Shown here one piece after another: positions 44,262-55,594 of a stretch of DNA of 64,000 nt. The translations under genes were made by a program, and so were the position numbers. Source of the stretch: Ixodes scapularis (Eukaryota; Arthropoda; Arachnida; Ixodida; Ixodidae); contig NW_024609835.1 of assembly GCF_016920785.2 (NCBI RefSeq), positions 24,369,838 through 24,433,837 of the forward strand, given 5' to 3'. Below the pieces are notes generated by a model. It was not told the DNA's origin and ran no database searches. It saw only the letters and a program-made list of their open reading frames with translations. Every line of letters starts with the position of its first letter. Positions within the stretch are counted from its first letter, which is position 1.

Positions 44262-45629
44262 TCCTGCCGGGCCGGCACTGGTGTCGATGCTGCCTCAAGA
44301 AGGAAGAGCCGCTGGGCAGGCCTGTTGATCTCTCGCCCGGATGTTTTCGTCTGGACCTCGTCACTCAAGAAGTCGTCCTGCCCAGACACGTCCCACGGAC
44401 TTTCCCGGTCGTCGTGGACGTCTGCCACCCCAGCTCCGGGTGCACATTTTCTTTCGCTTAGTGGTGTCCTTCCATTTCACCTTCCACCTCTTTGAAGGAG
44501 CTGGGTATTCGGTGCTTGGAAGGGGGTCTGCTTGGGAGTCCTCGGACGGTAGCTCTTTTCCCTTTAGCATTTTCGTTTTTTTCTGCTCAGCTTGGACCGT
44601 GGCAATCGACTTTGCGTTCGGATTGTACGCGGACTCCGGAGATGCTGCGCCCTTTCTGCCTTTCGGAATTGAAGGACCGTCCGTTACTCCAGCTCGAAAA
44701 GCTCTGCAGACCTCCGCTTATGCGCCTTTCAAAGTCCTTTCTGACCGACAACTGCCGTCGCCTACGAGTTCGGCGTGACAAAAGTTCGACGTTGACGATT
44801 CTTCGACGCACGCTGAATCCGGCTTCTCCGACCATCCCTCAGTCGCTCCTCTGCACTTTAGACCTGGCGGTATTACTTTCGTTTCTCTGCCTTCTATCCT
44901 TCTAGAGCTGTGAACGCTTTGTCGAACGGTCTGCTTGCCTATTGATAGTAGTCCCACAACTCTTGACATATCATGTTGTTCTCGGCTTGCAAACGCATTC
45001 GTGGTGCCGACCGTTTCAGACGGCTCGCTCCCCTGCGCGACTTTGCAGTGCTCAAATTTTCCGGGTCTTGCTGAGCGCACGATATCCGCTGGCCCCGACA
45101 TTCCTTTCGGCGGGGAGATCTGATGTTCCTTGTCTGTGCTCCCCACGGCAGCTGGCCGGATTTTCAGCTTGTTAGGGACCAGTCTTGACTGCTGAACCGT
45201 GCCTAAAAGGTGTCGGTGTCGGTGAAAGGTGTCGGGCAAGGGTTCGCTCCTCCTGGGCAGCAACAGCTTGCGGTGAAACGGTTTCCATTTTTTTTTTGAG
45301 GCCGAACGATTTACCCGTCTATCGCAGGCATCCTCCGTGGCTATAAAGCTATGTGTGCCGCTCTCTCCGAGGACGATGCTATCGCACAAAGACATTGGTT
45401 CCGAGAGTAGCATGGTAGTTCTCCCTTTCTTGCCTGCAGCGACGGGACTTTTCAATTGGTTCACCAGTTCTTCGAAGACATCGTCCTGTGTGGCAGCCGA
45501 CAGTTTCGTGGGTGTGCAGTCTCGCGCGTAGATCGTTTTGTGGCCAACACTACTGCACAGGGACATTGGTTCCGAAATTAGCGCCGTCCTAATCTCTCTG
45601 TTGTGTTTCTTGAGCTGATTGCAATTTGG
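44262..45629 (-). CDS. Unknown coding region replacing pol in the BEL derivative
   Basis: The longest minus-strand frame is 45566-44718 (282 codons), with another at 44570-44361. The product is basic and rich in Ser, with no RT, RNase H, integrase or other domain that I recognise. SEPMSLC(S/D)S occurs at least twice (nucleotide repeats near 45387 and 45556), so part of it arose by local duplication. It begins just after the protease region, where BEL/Pao pol would begin its RT. It could be captured host sequence, a rearranged 3' region or chance frame in GC-richer DNA. Confidence 0.4.
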
Positions 45630-46355
45630 TTATAGGCCTGCGGTACTTATCATGAAAGGCACTTCGTTCCGCAAATCACGCTTTTTTATGCTTCTTTCAA
45701 ATGGTTGGAGTGCTCGGTGATCAATTGGATGTGTGTCGACTAAATCGGTGACACCCATGGCATCTCGGCGCCACATATGTGAAGGATCAAAATCCTCGTT
45801 ACCGTCGTTGGAGAATTCACATGACAGAGAAAGGGTGGTGACTGTGCTTCGTGGGTTGCTAGAATGACAGGTATACGTTCCTTGTATCATCCAGCCGAAG
45901 ACGGTTTCAACTGCCGTTAGTGCCTCGCTGAGGCGTTTAATTTTGCCTGGGGCAATATTCCAATAGGCGTCAGATCCGATTAGGATACCTATTTCATTTG
46001 GGCATGGCACACCTCCTGGTGCTATATCGGCGCTCAGCATGTTTTCAGAGTGGAGTCGAGCTTGCAGCTCTTCGTTGACCGGATGACTGATGACAGTGCA
46101 GATTTCTGGCACCTCCAATGCTTCCAAGTGGATTCGTGTGCCGGTGGTTCGACCACATAGTTCGATGGTAACTCGTCGACAGTGATAGCGTGAAGATCGT
46201 CGAGCGTTACCAAGCGTTAATATGGTGAGCTCTTCGTGTCCAAGAGCTGTGCAGTTCAATTGTTTTGAGACGTCGCGACGCACGAAAGTTCTTTGACTGC
46301 CGCTGTCCAGCAATATTCGAACAGGGACTCTTTCATGGAGCGAAGAAGTACACAC
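45630..46355 (-). pseudogene. DUF1758-like aspartic protease of the BEL derivative
   Basis: A frame of 241 codons. Near the start VRILLDSGSQRTFVRRDV holds the D-S-G active site used by Pao proteases. Later, EIGILIGSDAYWNIAPGKIK and AVETVFGWMIQG match the conserved region before the RT. The end, RALQPFERSIKKRDLRNEVPF, resembles the final pre-RT segment (F-E-x-x-x-x-x-x-x-G-R-Y-E-V). The frame stops there. It has no lesion itself, but it has lost its downstream partners. Confidence 0.85.
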
Positions 46356-46359
46356 TTGG

Positions 46360-47721
46360 CCCGTTTGAAGCAGAACTGACGGTTCGGGCTTTGCCGCGTT
46401 CGTTGGAGCACTAATAATTGCCGCAGAGTTTGGAGGAGAGTCTTCTCCAGATTGGCCGATGCCCTGCGTAGCTTCAGGGGGTCGGGAAACGTCGCATAGA
46501 ATGGTCAGGTGGTGCCCTCCGCAAGCGTTACAGGTTAGGCTCCTTGCTGTGCGGCAGGCACGGGCGATGTGGTTCCGTTTGGCACACTTAAAGCAGCAGC
46601 GTGCCTGTGTGAGCCTTAATCGTTTTTCCTGGGTCGATAGTGTATCCTGGCAGCTCTGGACGTCGTGTTCAGCGGAGCCACAGAGCGGACACGATAGAAC
46701 TTGGTGGTGAACTGATTCGCTGGTCAGTGCCAGCGCAGATGGATTGTGCGATAAGGACTGAGTTTGTCAGTTCGGCTGATGTGGTGGGCCTTCGGATGCC
46801 CGAGTAGGTTGTTGCATGCACCCTTCCTCTCGTATCTCGATCTGGATTTGAAGAAACGTCATGATAAGCTTAACTTGATCATCTGGGCGCCATTCGAGCG
46901 CGTTGGGGCTGTCTGTTGTCGCACTTTCCTTTATTTTCTGTCGGTACATGAGTGCTAGATCTTCGGGAAGAGCTCACATAAATACACGATGAAGAACTAC
47001 CACGTAGTTGTTGGGCGGAATATTCAAGCCTTCTAGAGATGTGTGGAAACGAATGGCGTTGAACAGCTGACGTAGTTGCGTGACGTTTCTTGAACTGCTT
47101 ATTTTCGGAAGATTCAGTAGCTGGTTAATATGTTCGTCGATCAAGATATCACGTCTTCCAAATCTGTCATGAAGTGTACGAACTGCGAGGTCATACGTCT
47201 GCTCGGAGAGACGAATGCCTTCGACAGCCCTCTTAGCGTTGTGAGTGAGGTATGTCATGAGGTACTTAAATTTTTCGATGGGAGGGAGGTGGGGATTTCT
47301 GTGAATCGTGACATAAAAATGGTCCCAAAATCCCTGCCAATCACTGATGTTTCCGGCAAAGGTAGGTAGGTACCTGGAGTTTGGGAAGGGCGACCCTTCG
47401 ATGACTGCCCTGAGCGGGTGCTTTAGGGACGGTTCCGGTGGGAGAAAGGCTGCTTAAGGTTTTGGTTGTGGGAGGGTGGCCGCTGTGCTGCAGTGTGTCG
47501 GTTGGGGTGCTTGCAACACGCGTGGCGATGATCGTGGGTCGGTTTAGTTTGTCCAGGGCGTAACGAAGACGCGTGATGCCGTGGCTAATCCTCATGTGGT
47601 AGTCCTCTGCTCCCTCGATTTCGTTCTCCAAGTCGTCGTCGGTTGTCGATGTAAGAATATCCCGGTCCAGGTCATCTAGGCCTGTCTGCTTCTGAATGAG
47701 ATAGTCGAGCGGGAGCCGCAA
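46360..47721 (-). pseudogene. Gag of the BEL derivative
   Basis: Minus-strand frames from 47721. First is a 126-codon frame with a helical N-terminus; after a frameshift a DUF1759-like block (YLTHNAKRAVEGIRLSEQTY, then RFGRRDILIDEHINQLLNLP) runs to a stop near 46974. The frame beyond holds CPLCGSAEHDVQSC, then CFKCAKRNHIARAC (C-2-C-4-H-4-C) and CNACGGHHLTILC, the double zinc motif typical of BEL/Pao gag. In-frame stops and one frameshift show that gag is no longer intact. Confidence 0.82.
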
Positions 47722-47839
47722 GTCAAGCTCTGTTGTGTTCGGGTTCTGGATAAGATCGTCCAGCTGGGATATCGTCCTGGTGACGACGGAGCGGACAACG
47801 CCGCGGGTCCTGCGTAGGCGGTCTATGTCCTCTCGAGGG

Positions 47840-47858
47840 GTTTCGGCACCAAATTCTA
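47840..47858 (-). promoter_or_regulatory. Primer binding site of the BEL derivative
   Basis: On the minus strand, just after the 5' LTR, the sequence reads TTTGGTGCCGAAACCCC. TGGTGCCGAAACCC is the form of primer site common in BEL/Pao elements. Confidence 0.75.
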
Positions 47859-47987
47859 TGTGGAGGAAGGGACCCGAGACGTGTCCTGTTTGGATGGCCG
47901 TTTATGGAACACTGACATTGCGGGTGCCGAAGCCCCGCGTGCACCCCAATCGTCCGCGCGCTCTTCCTCTTCCTTTATTTCTCAACA
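47859..47987 (-). repeat. 5' LTR of the BEL derivative
   Basis: 129 bases, partner of 44133-44261. Confidence 0.95.
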
Positions 47988-48498
47988 CAGGGTATACCCC
48001 CAGAATTACGTTTTTTTCTTGACGCAAAAATAGACTACGCATCGCGAAAAATCACTCTCTGTCATCGTGCAGCACTAGCGGTCTGAACCAGGGGCCAAAC
48101 TTTCTGGACTAGCCAGTATGTTAATAAAAAGTTGAAAGTCAACAGAAAATTTAAATTAAAAATTGGCGGCCGACGGAGCACTCGAAAGTATAGGATTGAA
48201 TAGCGACGTCAGTTACTAAAAAGGGTATTTTCCCAATGAAGTATTCATAAAATCATTTATAGCTTTTGAATAAGATAGGGTTCTAATTCTATGACATCTT
48301 GTTCTAACCGCTAGCGCTACATTTGGTTGGAGGCTGAGAGGTCCGCGAAGCGTCGTTTATTTTGGTGGTACAAAATAATCCCGGTATTTTTTAAATGAAG
48401 GTGGGGGGAGATTGCTGTAGTATACGTTAAGAAACTTCCAATGTCGTTTAGTGATTCTGCGATAAAATGCACAACGCGAATGTGAAATTCTTTCGCAG
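47988..48498. other. Intron sequence, no gene recognised
   Basis: AT-rich intron ending in the acceptor TTCTTTCGCAG. Confidence 0.5.
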
Positions 48499-48944
48499 GT
48501 GGTGACGTGTCGAATCTGGGCTCAATGGACGGAATCGACATGTGGCGATATTTAACCCTGGGCTTTGGGTCTCCTCGGAAGGAAGTGCTCCTCACCATTG
48601 ACCCAAAGAACAACCTCGCGGCACTGCGCTACAAGAACTACAAGCTAGTGGTGGGTGAAGGGTTCAACGAAGAACTGGACGGACGCTATTCTTTCCCCGG
48701 CGGCTTGCGCCCCACAAATGACGTCCCCCAGCTGAGGAAGGACTCGAAGGTGGCACGGGTACTCGAGTCATTCTACGGGAAACAGAATCGGAATTGGTCT
48801 CCTCTGGACTGGAGCAAGAACCCCGTCGTAGACTGCCGCGAACGCTGGCTGACCAACAACTTTGTGGCTCGACAACCACCGTACCTGTTCGACCTTGAGC
48901 GAGATCCCTGTGAGCTCCACAATTTGGCAGGATCTAAACGACTT
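48499..48944 (+). CDS. ARSB: Arylsulfatase B-like, exon 7 of the visible set
   Basis: Entered in phase 1 after TTCTTTCGCAG and left in phase 0 at CTT|GTAAGT. It encodes visible residues 310-458. It begins NLGSMDGIDMWRYLTLGFGS, corresponding to the L-D-G-x-D-V-W region, then VLLTIDP (H-N-I-D-P in the human enzyme), then LRYKNYKLVVGEG, and ends YLFDLERDPCELHNLAG, matching L-F-D-I-x-x-D-P-x-E-x-x-D-L. This is the C-terminal subdomain, structural more than catalytic. It is the largest visible exon and has no lesion. Confidence 0.96.
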
Positions 48945-50604
48945 GTAAGTTGGCTTCGTAAACATGCATGAGCGCCTACTTTGCCTTCGTAAAACAACCG
49001 CATCGAAAAAAAAAGGCTTAGTTTGATTAGAGGCAATGTGGATAATTAGCACTCGAAACGCCTTCTGCTCTTGATAACGAAGCAAGGAAAGCGCCATTCT
49101 TAGGTTCGCAATCCATACCTCGATGTTCGGGAAATGAGTCTTTAGATCTTAGTCATTTGCAGAATGTTACAGGGTCCCCGAAGAAGTGTAAAGTTTTTCC
49201 GCAACGCGAAAATACATTTTATACTTTCGAATGCTCAGTCTACTCTCAAATGTTGTACTACCGTACAGGACCAGATGCCAAAGTTCCAGAACATTCCGTT
49301 ATTTAATTTAAAAGCTATAATTGTTTAAAAATATACATTGATGAAAGAAGTCCGTTTACGGTATTTGACGTCATTTACCTTTGCCCAAAACTAAGTTTTG
49401 TCGCCCGTTATTTTCTCATTAAAAATTTCCAAAATATATTATAACTTTCTGTGCTTCGGAGTTTATTTTTCTCCGAATTCGAGGGCGTTGTTCGGAGTTT
49501 ATTTTCTACAAAAATGGGAAGCTTATAGATATATATTTTTCTGAGATTACCGATTCTTCGAAACTTGGAGTGAAATTCTGCTGTGTTTTCAATTTTTCTA
49601 TAGTAAAAATTAATAATATCCGGGTGTCAACGTGTGCTACATTGAAGATAACTCGTTTGTATCAATTAAAATTTCTTCAGTGGGAATTTATGTTGACGCC
49701 AGTGCTATTGACATACTATTTTGTCGCACAATAAAAGTTGCAAAGAAGTGTTGCCTCGATAAATGTCGGTATCTTGAAATCAATAAACTCCTGGAAGTAG
49801 TCGCTTGGAAGCTCGTATTTATCCCATCCTATAGATCAGCCTATCAGGCGGCTTCGCGAGGTGGAGTGGTATAGAAGCATTACGCTTCAACTGCCCACCT
49901 TCTTTTCCCCCTTCTATGAAATATCTATGGTTTATAGCTTTTGTTTTTATAAAAACACAACGCCTCCGTCCTCTAAAGGGCAATAGTGTGCCCCAAACAG
50001 GAAATTACGATGACCTATTGTTCTGAATGCACCTTGACGAGATAAGTGGCAAGACACACTTTGCCAATGAACAAATATTAAAAAAAAAGAAAAAAAAACT
50101 GAGGTGGCATTTTCTGAGAAGATTAACACTGTGCACTGACCAAGTTTAAGATGCCTTCTGTTTTTATGTTTTTATTTTCAGGCGATGGTACAACAAAATT
50201 AGGAGTTTATCGAATACATACGAATTGATAAAAATTTTACTGGCGGGTGTTTCTCGAAAATTTTCAGAAGTATCTCAAAACACGGAACCCTAGTTATAAA
50301 GTTTAAGCCAGATAACCCCAGCACTGATACTTTGGCATCTGGTTCGAACCGGTAGCACTGCATTTGGGCCTAGACTGAGCGTTCGGCGATGTAGGGGTCA
50401 ATAACAAAATGTAAACTTTTGGTTACGGACATTTCGTAGAGCACAGTAATTAGCTCTTCGCGAGGAGCGAGCGCGGAGCAGAGGTACGGGGCTCGATGTG
50501 AGTGGACTTGAAACTTGTGCATGACGAACACCGGAACATTGGATTAATAAATGCTACATTGATAACCTTAGCACCTTTATCCGGACAAGCGTTGAGCTAG
50601 AATA
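48945..50604. other. Intron sequence, no gene recognised
   Basis: AT-rich; no element, motif or RNA gene recognised. Confidence 0.5.
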
Positions 50605-51010
50605 CTATTGACGTCGCAACGTGAGTCTCGCCGCTTGTCTCGGGTCGGGTAGTGCAGAGACACGATGGACATTCAGAGACTGTTGGACGAAAACATCACG
50701 CGCGACGGATGCCTGCCATGATTCCACTCCCGGGCTAAGGCCAAGTTCTGGGGCCCCCTTCTGGAAAAGGCCTACGCCAGGTATTTCGGCTGCTACAAGT
50801 AGCTGGAGATGTGCAGCCGATCGGCCGCCTTGTAGGATCTGATGGAGGGAGCGGCCGAGATCCTCGAGCTGTCCGCGGGTGGCTATGCGAGGGTCACCGG
50901 ACTGCGGATCGCCCTGATCGCCAAAATGGTGGCTCCGGGCGACGTCTACTCGCTGTTCTGTTTCGCCACCTCGATGTAGCACGCTCAAGAGTAATGCCCA
51001 GGAAATCGGA
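50605..51010 (+). pseudogene. Calpain-like cysteine protease domain pseudogene
   Basis: A plus-strand frame reads AKFWGPLLEKAYARYFGCYK and, after a stop, a segment ending MEGAAEILEL. This matches the calpain catalytic domain, where F-W-x-x-L-L-E-K-A-Y-A-K-L-x-G-x-Y-E is followed by the D-x-x-G-G-x-x-E region. Stops occur at TGA near 50720, at TAG after the G-C-Y-K and again shortly after, so it is not functional. It is uninterrupted by an intron over this span, which could mean a retrocopy or a single exon. It has higher GC than the surrounding intron. Confidence 0.65.
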
Positions 51011-52510
51011 AACGACTAGGAGGCTTCGACAGTGTCAAAAGCCATTAGGAGCACATTGAGAGTATCTCACGCATCGTCAAAGTATTCACTCTAACGTTCG
51101 GCTGTGACGTGCTCCCGTCTTGCTCCTGCTGTCCTGTTGGCAGCGCATCGGTCAAGGTCTCCATCAGTGTGGATAGGAAAAAATTCAAGCTTTGTCAGCA
51201 GTGTTTATTTTATTTTAAAGCAGAGGCATGTTTGGCGCTCTGATCGCTATCTTTTTTCACACAAACAAGTCAATGGCACATGCTGGAAGACTTTAAAAGC
51301 TAGCCGCGCTATTGATAATGCTCAGATGGAAAGATACACTGCTGGGAATGTGGGCAAATCTTTAGTTATTGTCACTTTTTTCCCCTTAACGTTATATCAG
51401 TGCTTATTTTAAAGCAAAAGTGTCTAATGTACAGTTCGTTCTCACTCCTTACCTGAGCAAGTCATGGCGCAAGATGGAAGACTTTTTTAAAGTTAAGAGG
51501 CACTATTCATGATGTTGGGTTTGAGGGGGAGACTGGTGGAAAAGCTGAAATATGTATAGTTCTTCCCACTTTTGTTTCTTAATATTAATGTGAGGACCCA
51601 GTTATTGTCTACGAGAGGTTAATATATTTTGTGCGATCTTCTGCCCCGCAAAGGAGACTTGATGCAAACGTCTGCAGAAAGGAAGACGACCTGCTGATTT
51701 TGAGGAACATGAACAATCTTGAAGGGGGAAGGGATGTTGCGATTTGGACACGTAGATGACTTGGGTGAAAAAGCGTTGGGTGCGCGGGGAGCGAGGGCGG
51801 GGGGAAAGGCGCGTGCACTCAAGGCTTCAGCCATGGCCACGTGAGCTGCCGAACACCGGAACGTCGGCTCAATAGGTGACGTGCGCGACCAAAACCATTG
51901 CTGTGATCGGCCACCTACGATTGGCCCAATGCTCATGATGTCTCGAGTAAGATGCTTTCATCTCTCATTGACGTAAATAAGAGCAATGTCAAACTGTCAC
52001 CCCTGACGGTGTTGATTTAGGAGCGCGATTGCTGGGCTTCCACCTTGCTTTTCACACGCCATCAAAATCGTCGCTCGCTACTAATAATCTGGGTTCTGAC
52101 GTCAGCGATAGGAACCATGAGAGGGCGCCACCGAAATATCTCGTCGCTCAAAAGTGCTACAGTGATGATCTGAGCCCGTTTCTTCGGCCAAGCGATGAGC
52201 GAAAATCGCGCAAAGTTCATCGAGCAACATTGGCGCATGCCATTTCTTGGGTGCGAAGCGTCTGGTTGGATCAGAGTCCTCGCCGAACGCTGACGCAACT
52301 CTCGTGCCCAATACCTGCTCAGAGCACGTGCCCAAACAATGGCGGACTCGGATCATGAGTGTAGCAGCGACTAGATGGCGTGCACTTTTGAAAAGGGTTT
52401 CTTGTCAGTTCATTAATTGCTCTCAACGCGTGCTCTCAGTGAAATTGGAAACGGTCAACTTCGAAATGTACGTCCATGAAACTTCAATATCATCCCAATT
52501 TCTGTTACAG
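51011..52510. other. Intron sequence, no gene recognised
   Basis: No recognisable coding motif. It ends in TTTCTGTTACAG, the acceptor of the last exon. Confidence 0.5.
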
Positions 52511-52639
52511 GTACTTCGCTTCATGATGTCCAAGTTGGCTGCCTACAACGCTACCGCAGTTCCACCTCTTTTCCAACCCCAGGATCCCAGGGCGTATCCC
52601 GAGTATCACGGCGGCGTCTGGTCGCCCTGGCTAGATTGA
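52511..52639 (+). CDS. ARSB: Arylsulfatase B-like, last exon with stop
   Basis: Entered in phase 0 after TTTCTGTTACAG. It encodes visible residues 459-500 and a TGA stop at 52637-52639. It contains YNATAVPPLFQPQDPRAYPE and ends GGVWSPWLD, matching the arylsulfatase B terminus (Q-D-P-R ... G-V-W-G-P-W-M). N-A-T is a potential glycosylation site. The match up to the very last residues makes this the true 3' coding end. Confidence 0.96.
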   Translation, partial: VLRFMMSKLAAYNATAVPPLFQPQDPRAYPEYHGGVWSPWLD

Positions 52640-52665
52640 GGAATGTTATCAGAAAAAATGGAAAA

Positions 52666-52671
52666 AATAAA
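52666..52671 (+). terminator. Poly(A) signal AATAAA
   Basis: AATAAA begins 27 bases after the stop codon. It is close but possible; a longer 3' UTR with another signal cannot be excluded. Confidence 0.5.
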
Positions 52672-54594
52672 GGGGACTTAGGGACTTTAATTGTTGTCAT
52701 TCTTGCTGTTCCGCATCTATTTCGCACGGTTAACTATATGATGAAGATCGTGTGGAGAAACTTGATCAAACAACCATATAAAGCATGCTGTCACCTAACC
52801 GAGTGGAGTAGATTACCACCATTGTGCGTTGACACAAGTGCTCTTGGCAGTCTTGAATAACACTGAAACATCAATCGATTGCAGTTGTAGCGAATCCGAA
52901 GTCAGCCTTATGTTTTTTTTTTTCATCCCATACTCCTGTGTTTCTAAAGTATGCTTTCATGTACTGCCTTTGTGGAAAACCATTCGTTTTCTTCCACAAA
53001 AAAAGCGGTTTAACACTCCTGCTAACCAAACTCAACGCGAACTCGTCCGGTCACGGGGGTCGCGGGGAGGTTGGTTAGACAACTTTAATTATATAACCAA
53101 ACGTGTACACCTTAGTTGTAAATTTTAGTTGTGAACCAAACTTATATTATAAAACTGAAATTGTATAATATACAACTTCGGTTCTATATAATATAGAATG
53201 TAGAAAGGACGCCGAGGCAAAAGCGACGTCTTATTCGTCCTTTAACTTTTTTAATTTGGGCACCTCATTTGCACTTTTTTCGTTTGGACCTTAATAAAAC
53301 ATGCGCAGGATTTTATGCATCGGGTCTATTCTTATATGGATCCATTAAAATATAATGGCACTAATTCGGAATGTATGTGTTATACGAAGGAAAGTCGGTA
53401 AGTCACAAACTAATGTAAGATATGTGATATAAGCAGGGACTAGTTTCCAAATATGTTAATAGGCGAAAACAGAATCCGTCTTCATGATATTCAATGCGCA
53501 GTAACTAGGTAACAGTCGCGTGCGTGTGTAGCTCAATGTAAAAACTGTGACTTAGCTTCGACGAGTGTATATGCTAGAAAATCAGCGTGCTGTTGCGCCT
53601 TTTTTTTTTTTTGGAAAGGGGGGGGGGGCAAAAGGGTTTTTTGTAAAGAATATTTAATAATAAACGTTTCCTGTTTACGGTGGGAACTGTTTATCGCGTA
53701 AAGCGGTGCACCGCTGGGTTCATAAAGTTTTTCAAGGGCGCTCCAATTTTGTTGACGAGGATGGAACTGGTGGTCCTCTTGAGATGGTAACAAGTAACAG
53801 TGTGGCGGGTGAAAGAAATTGTTACAGATGACTGGAGGTCTCATAGTTTAGCCTACACCATAGTGCATAACCGTCTGATGTTTTGAAAATGTGCGCTCAC
53901 GGTGGGTGAAGATGTAAAGCGTGAGGTACACACGTGGCAGAGACAGCAGCCCAAGATAATTTAGCAGAATGTGTTGGGGCACTGGTAAAGATATCGAAGA
54001 AATGTGTCAATGGTGAGTAGGGCATGTCGAGAACTAAAAAGGGTTTTCAATTGAGTATCCCCCACAGTGTTTCCTTGAATACCCTTTTGGGGCTTACTGT
54101 CTTTCCCTCGTATATCGGCTATGGCTTATAATAAATTTCGATTTAAAAATGGGTATCCTTAGCAATACCAAGTATCTGGCGTTTTTTTTTCTTTTTTAAT
54201 ATTATGTGTTTTATAAGCATAATGTCATGCTATCTGTCCTAAAAAAAATGATTTAAAAAAAAAACAAAAAAAAAAAACAAAAAAACGTTCAGCCTTTCCA
54301 CTCTCGTGAAGAAGGAAGACCAGCGGAGCTGTTCTCGTTGCACTGCCGCAACGCGCACGCGCCCACTTCCCGTTTCTTCTCGTCCGACACGCCGCCGGTC
54401 GTGGATACGTGATATTATAGTAAGGGTGCAGGCGAGCTGGTGAATGTTTACCATGTTAAAGAAAACTTTGGCCTTTCCACTCTGGTGAAGAAGGAAGACC
54501 AGCAAAGCTGTACTATGGTGGGACGCCCTCAAGGACTTCTTGGACAATCTCAATCACCACTTTTTGAATGACCTGAAGGACGACGCTTAGAGCT
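52672..54594. other. 3' flank, no gene recognised
   Basis: AT-rich intergenic sequence with homopolymer runs (about 53600-53632, 54250-54285). Near 54280-54320 and 54470-54500 a related stretch occurs twice (CCTTTCCACTC(T/G)(C/G)GTGAAGAAGGAAGACCAGC), about 180 bases apart. Confidence 0.5.
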
Positions 54595-55015
54595 CGACGT
54601 CCATGACGACCACAAGCGCGACGTCTAGGACGACCTCAAGGACGACTTTGAGGACGACCTCAGGGACGACGTTTAGGACGATCTCAAGGGTGACGTCTAG
54701 GACGACCTCAAGGACGACTTTGAGGACGACCTCAGGGACGACGTTTAGGACGATCTCAAGGGTGACGTCTAGGACGACCTCAAGGACGACCTTAGGAACA
54801 ACGTATAGGACGACCTTAAGGATGACGTCTAGGACGACCTCAAGGACGGCTTCTAGGACTACTCTTAGGACGACCTTAAGGATGACTTCTAGGACGACCT
54901 CGGGGGGCAACCTCCTGAACATCCTCGACGACGACCTCAAGTAGACGTCTAGGACGACCTCAAAGACGACTTCTTGGACGACCTCGAGAACGACATCTAG
55001 GACGACGCCTAGATG
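54595..55015 (+). repeat. GACGACCT minisatellite
   Basis: A dense array of GGACGACCTCAAGGACGACT-type words. A 72-base unit repeats almost exactly at about 54628-54699 and 54700-54771, then degenerates. Long frames on both strands (Val/Leu/Asp or Thr/Ser repeats) are products of the repeat. Confidence 0.9.
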
Positions 55016-55394
55016 TCGCAATCTATGAGTGAGGTTGCCAAGTCTGTTATCTGATTGCCGCTGTCGCTCATAGATGGCGGTAGCTCTCCAGAGTTTTGTG
55101 TCGACATTTGTTTGTTACCGGACACGATCCTGGGGAACCTAGCCCTTAACAGCTCCGCTGTAAAAAGAGAAAAAGCTAATGTTTACAGATGTAATGACAC
55201 CTGTGAGGAAAAAAAAAGACAAATGTCGGCCGATTTAAGAACGATTCGTGAGAGACTGGATGCCACTAAAATAAAGAGGGCTGTAGTGTTACTATGAGCA
55301 TATTGTGACAGTGAAAGGAAAGTCACCAGTGATCGAGTCACTCGCGCTTTTGTTGGGCAACATATTTATTTCCACAATCGGGGAGACAAAGACG

Positions 55395-55594
55395 GTACTA
55401 ATACCCGCGCCACACGGGCAACTCGAATTCCATTTACAACGAATGACATTTGTGTGATTGACGAATCGGCTCGCGATCTGTCGCGCGTGGAACGCCCCAC
55501 GCTCGGAGTGTCGCACGCTGATTGGCCGATCGTTCAAATGTCATTCGTTGTAAATGGCATTCGAGTTGCCCGTGTGGCACGGGTATTAATTACC
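55395..55594. mobile_element. Inverted-repeat MITE, 200 bases
   Basis: The arms of about 60 bases start TAATACCCG(C/T)GCCACACGGG at both ends when read inward and continue AACTCGAAT, CCATTTACAACGAATGACA. CTAA on the left and TTAA on the right at the boundaries could be a decayed TTAA target duplication as in piggyBac-type elements, which is inference. Confidence 0.88.

Larger units (their letters stand above)
44133..47987 (-). mobile_element. BEL/Pao derivative lacking RT and integrase, minus strand
   Basis: Flanked by two 129-base LTRs (TG...CA) that differ at three positions. The primer site beside the right LTR sets the minus orientation. Minus-strand order: gag with DUF1759-like region, two zinc motifs, DUF1758-like aspartic protease, and then from 45629 to 44262 a region with none of the RT, RNase H or integrase motifs expected. 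At 3855 bases it is far shorter than a full BEL/Pao element (usually 6-9 kb). Flanks CGGGG and CAGGG are an imperfect 5-base target duplication. Confidence 0.88.
6486..52639 (+). other. ARSB: Arylsulfatase B-like gene, eight visible exons
   Basis: The eight exons listed separately join in phase without a stop into 500 residues. The family's usual length is a little over 530, so about 40-50 N-terminal residues (signal peptide, first strand and metal-binding Asp-Asp) are missing from the window. Every junction is GT-AG. Arylsulfatase B is a lysosomal N-acetylgalactosamine-4-sulfatase that removes 4-sulfate from chondroitin and dermatan sulfate. In arthropods the family is expanded, so substrate identity is inference. 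Active-site elements visible: C-T-P-S-R formylglycine motif, G-K-W-H, Q-A-V-H, S-D-N-G-G and the later Lys in LRGAKANLWEGG. Introns are 5115, 11794, 752, 12650, 1775, 8999 and 3566 bases. Confidence 0.93.

Noticed and set aside
44341..44905. Plus-strand frames of 137-145 codons
   Set aside because: Antisense to the unknown coding region of the BEL derivative; no motif.
54587..55021. Long frames with Val/Leu/Asp or Thr/Ser repeats
   Set aside because: Caused by the minisatellite; open on both strands.
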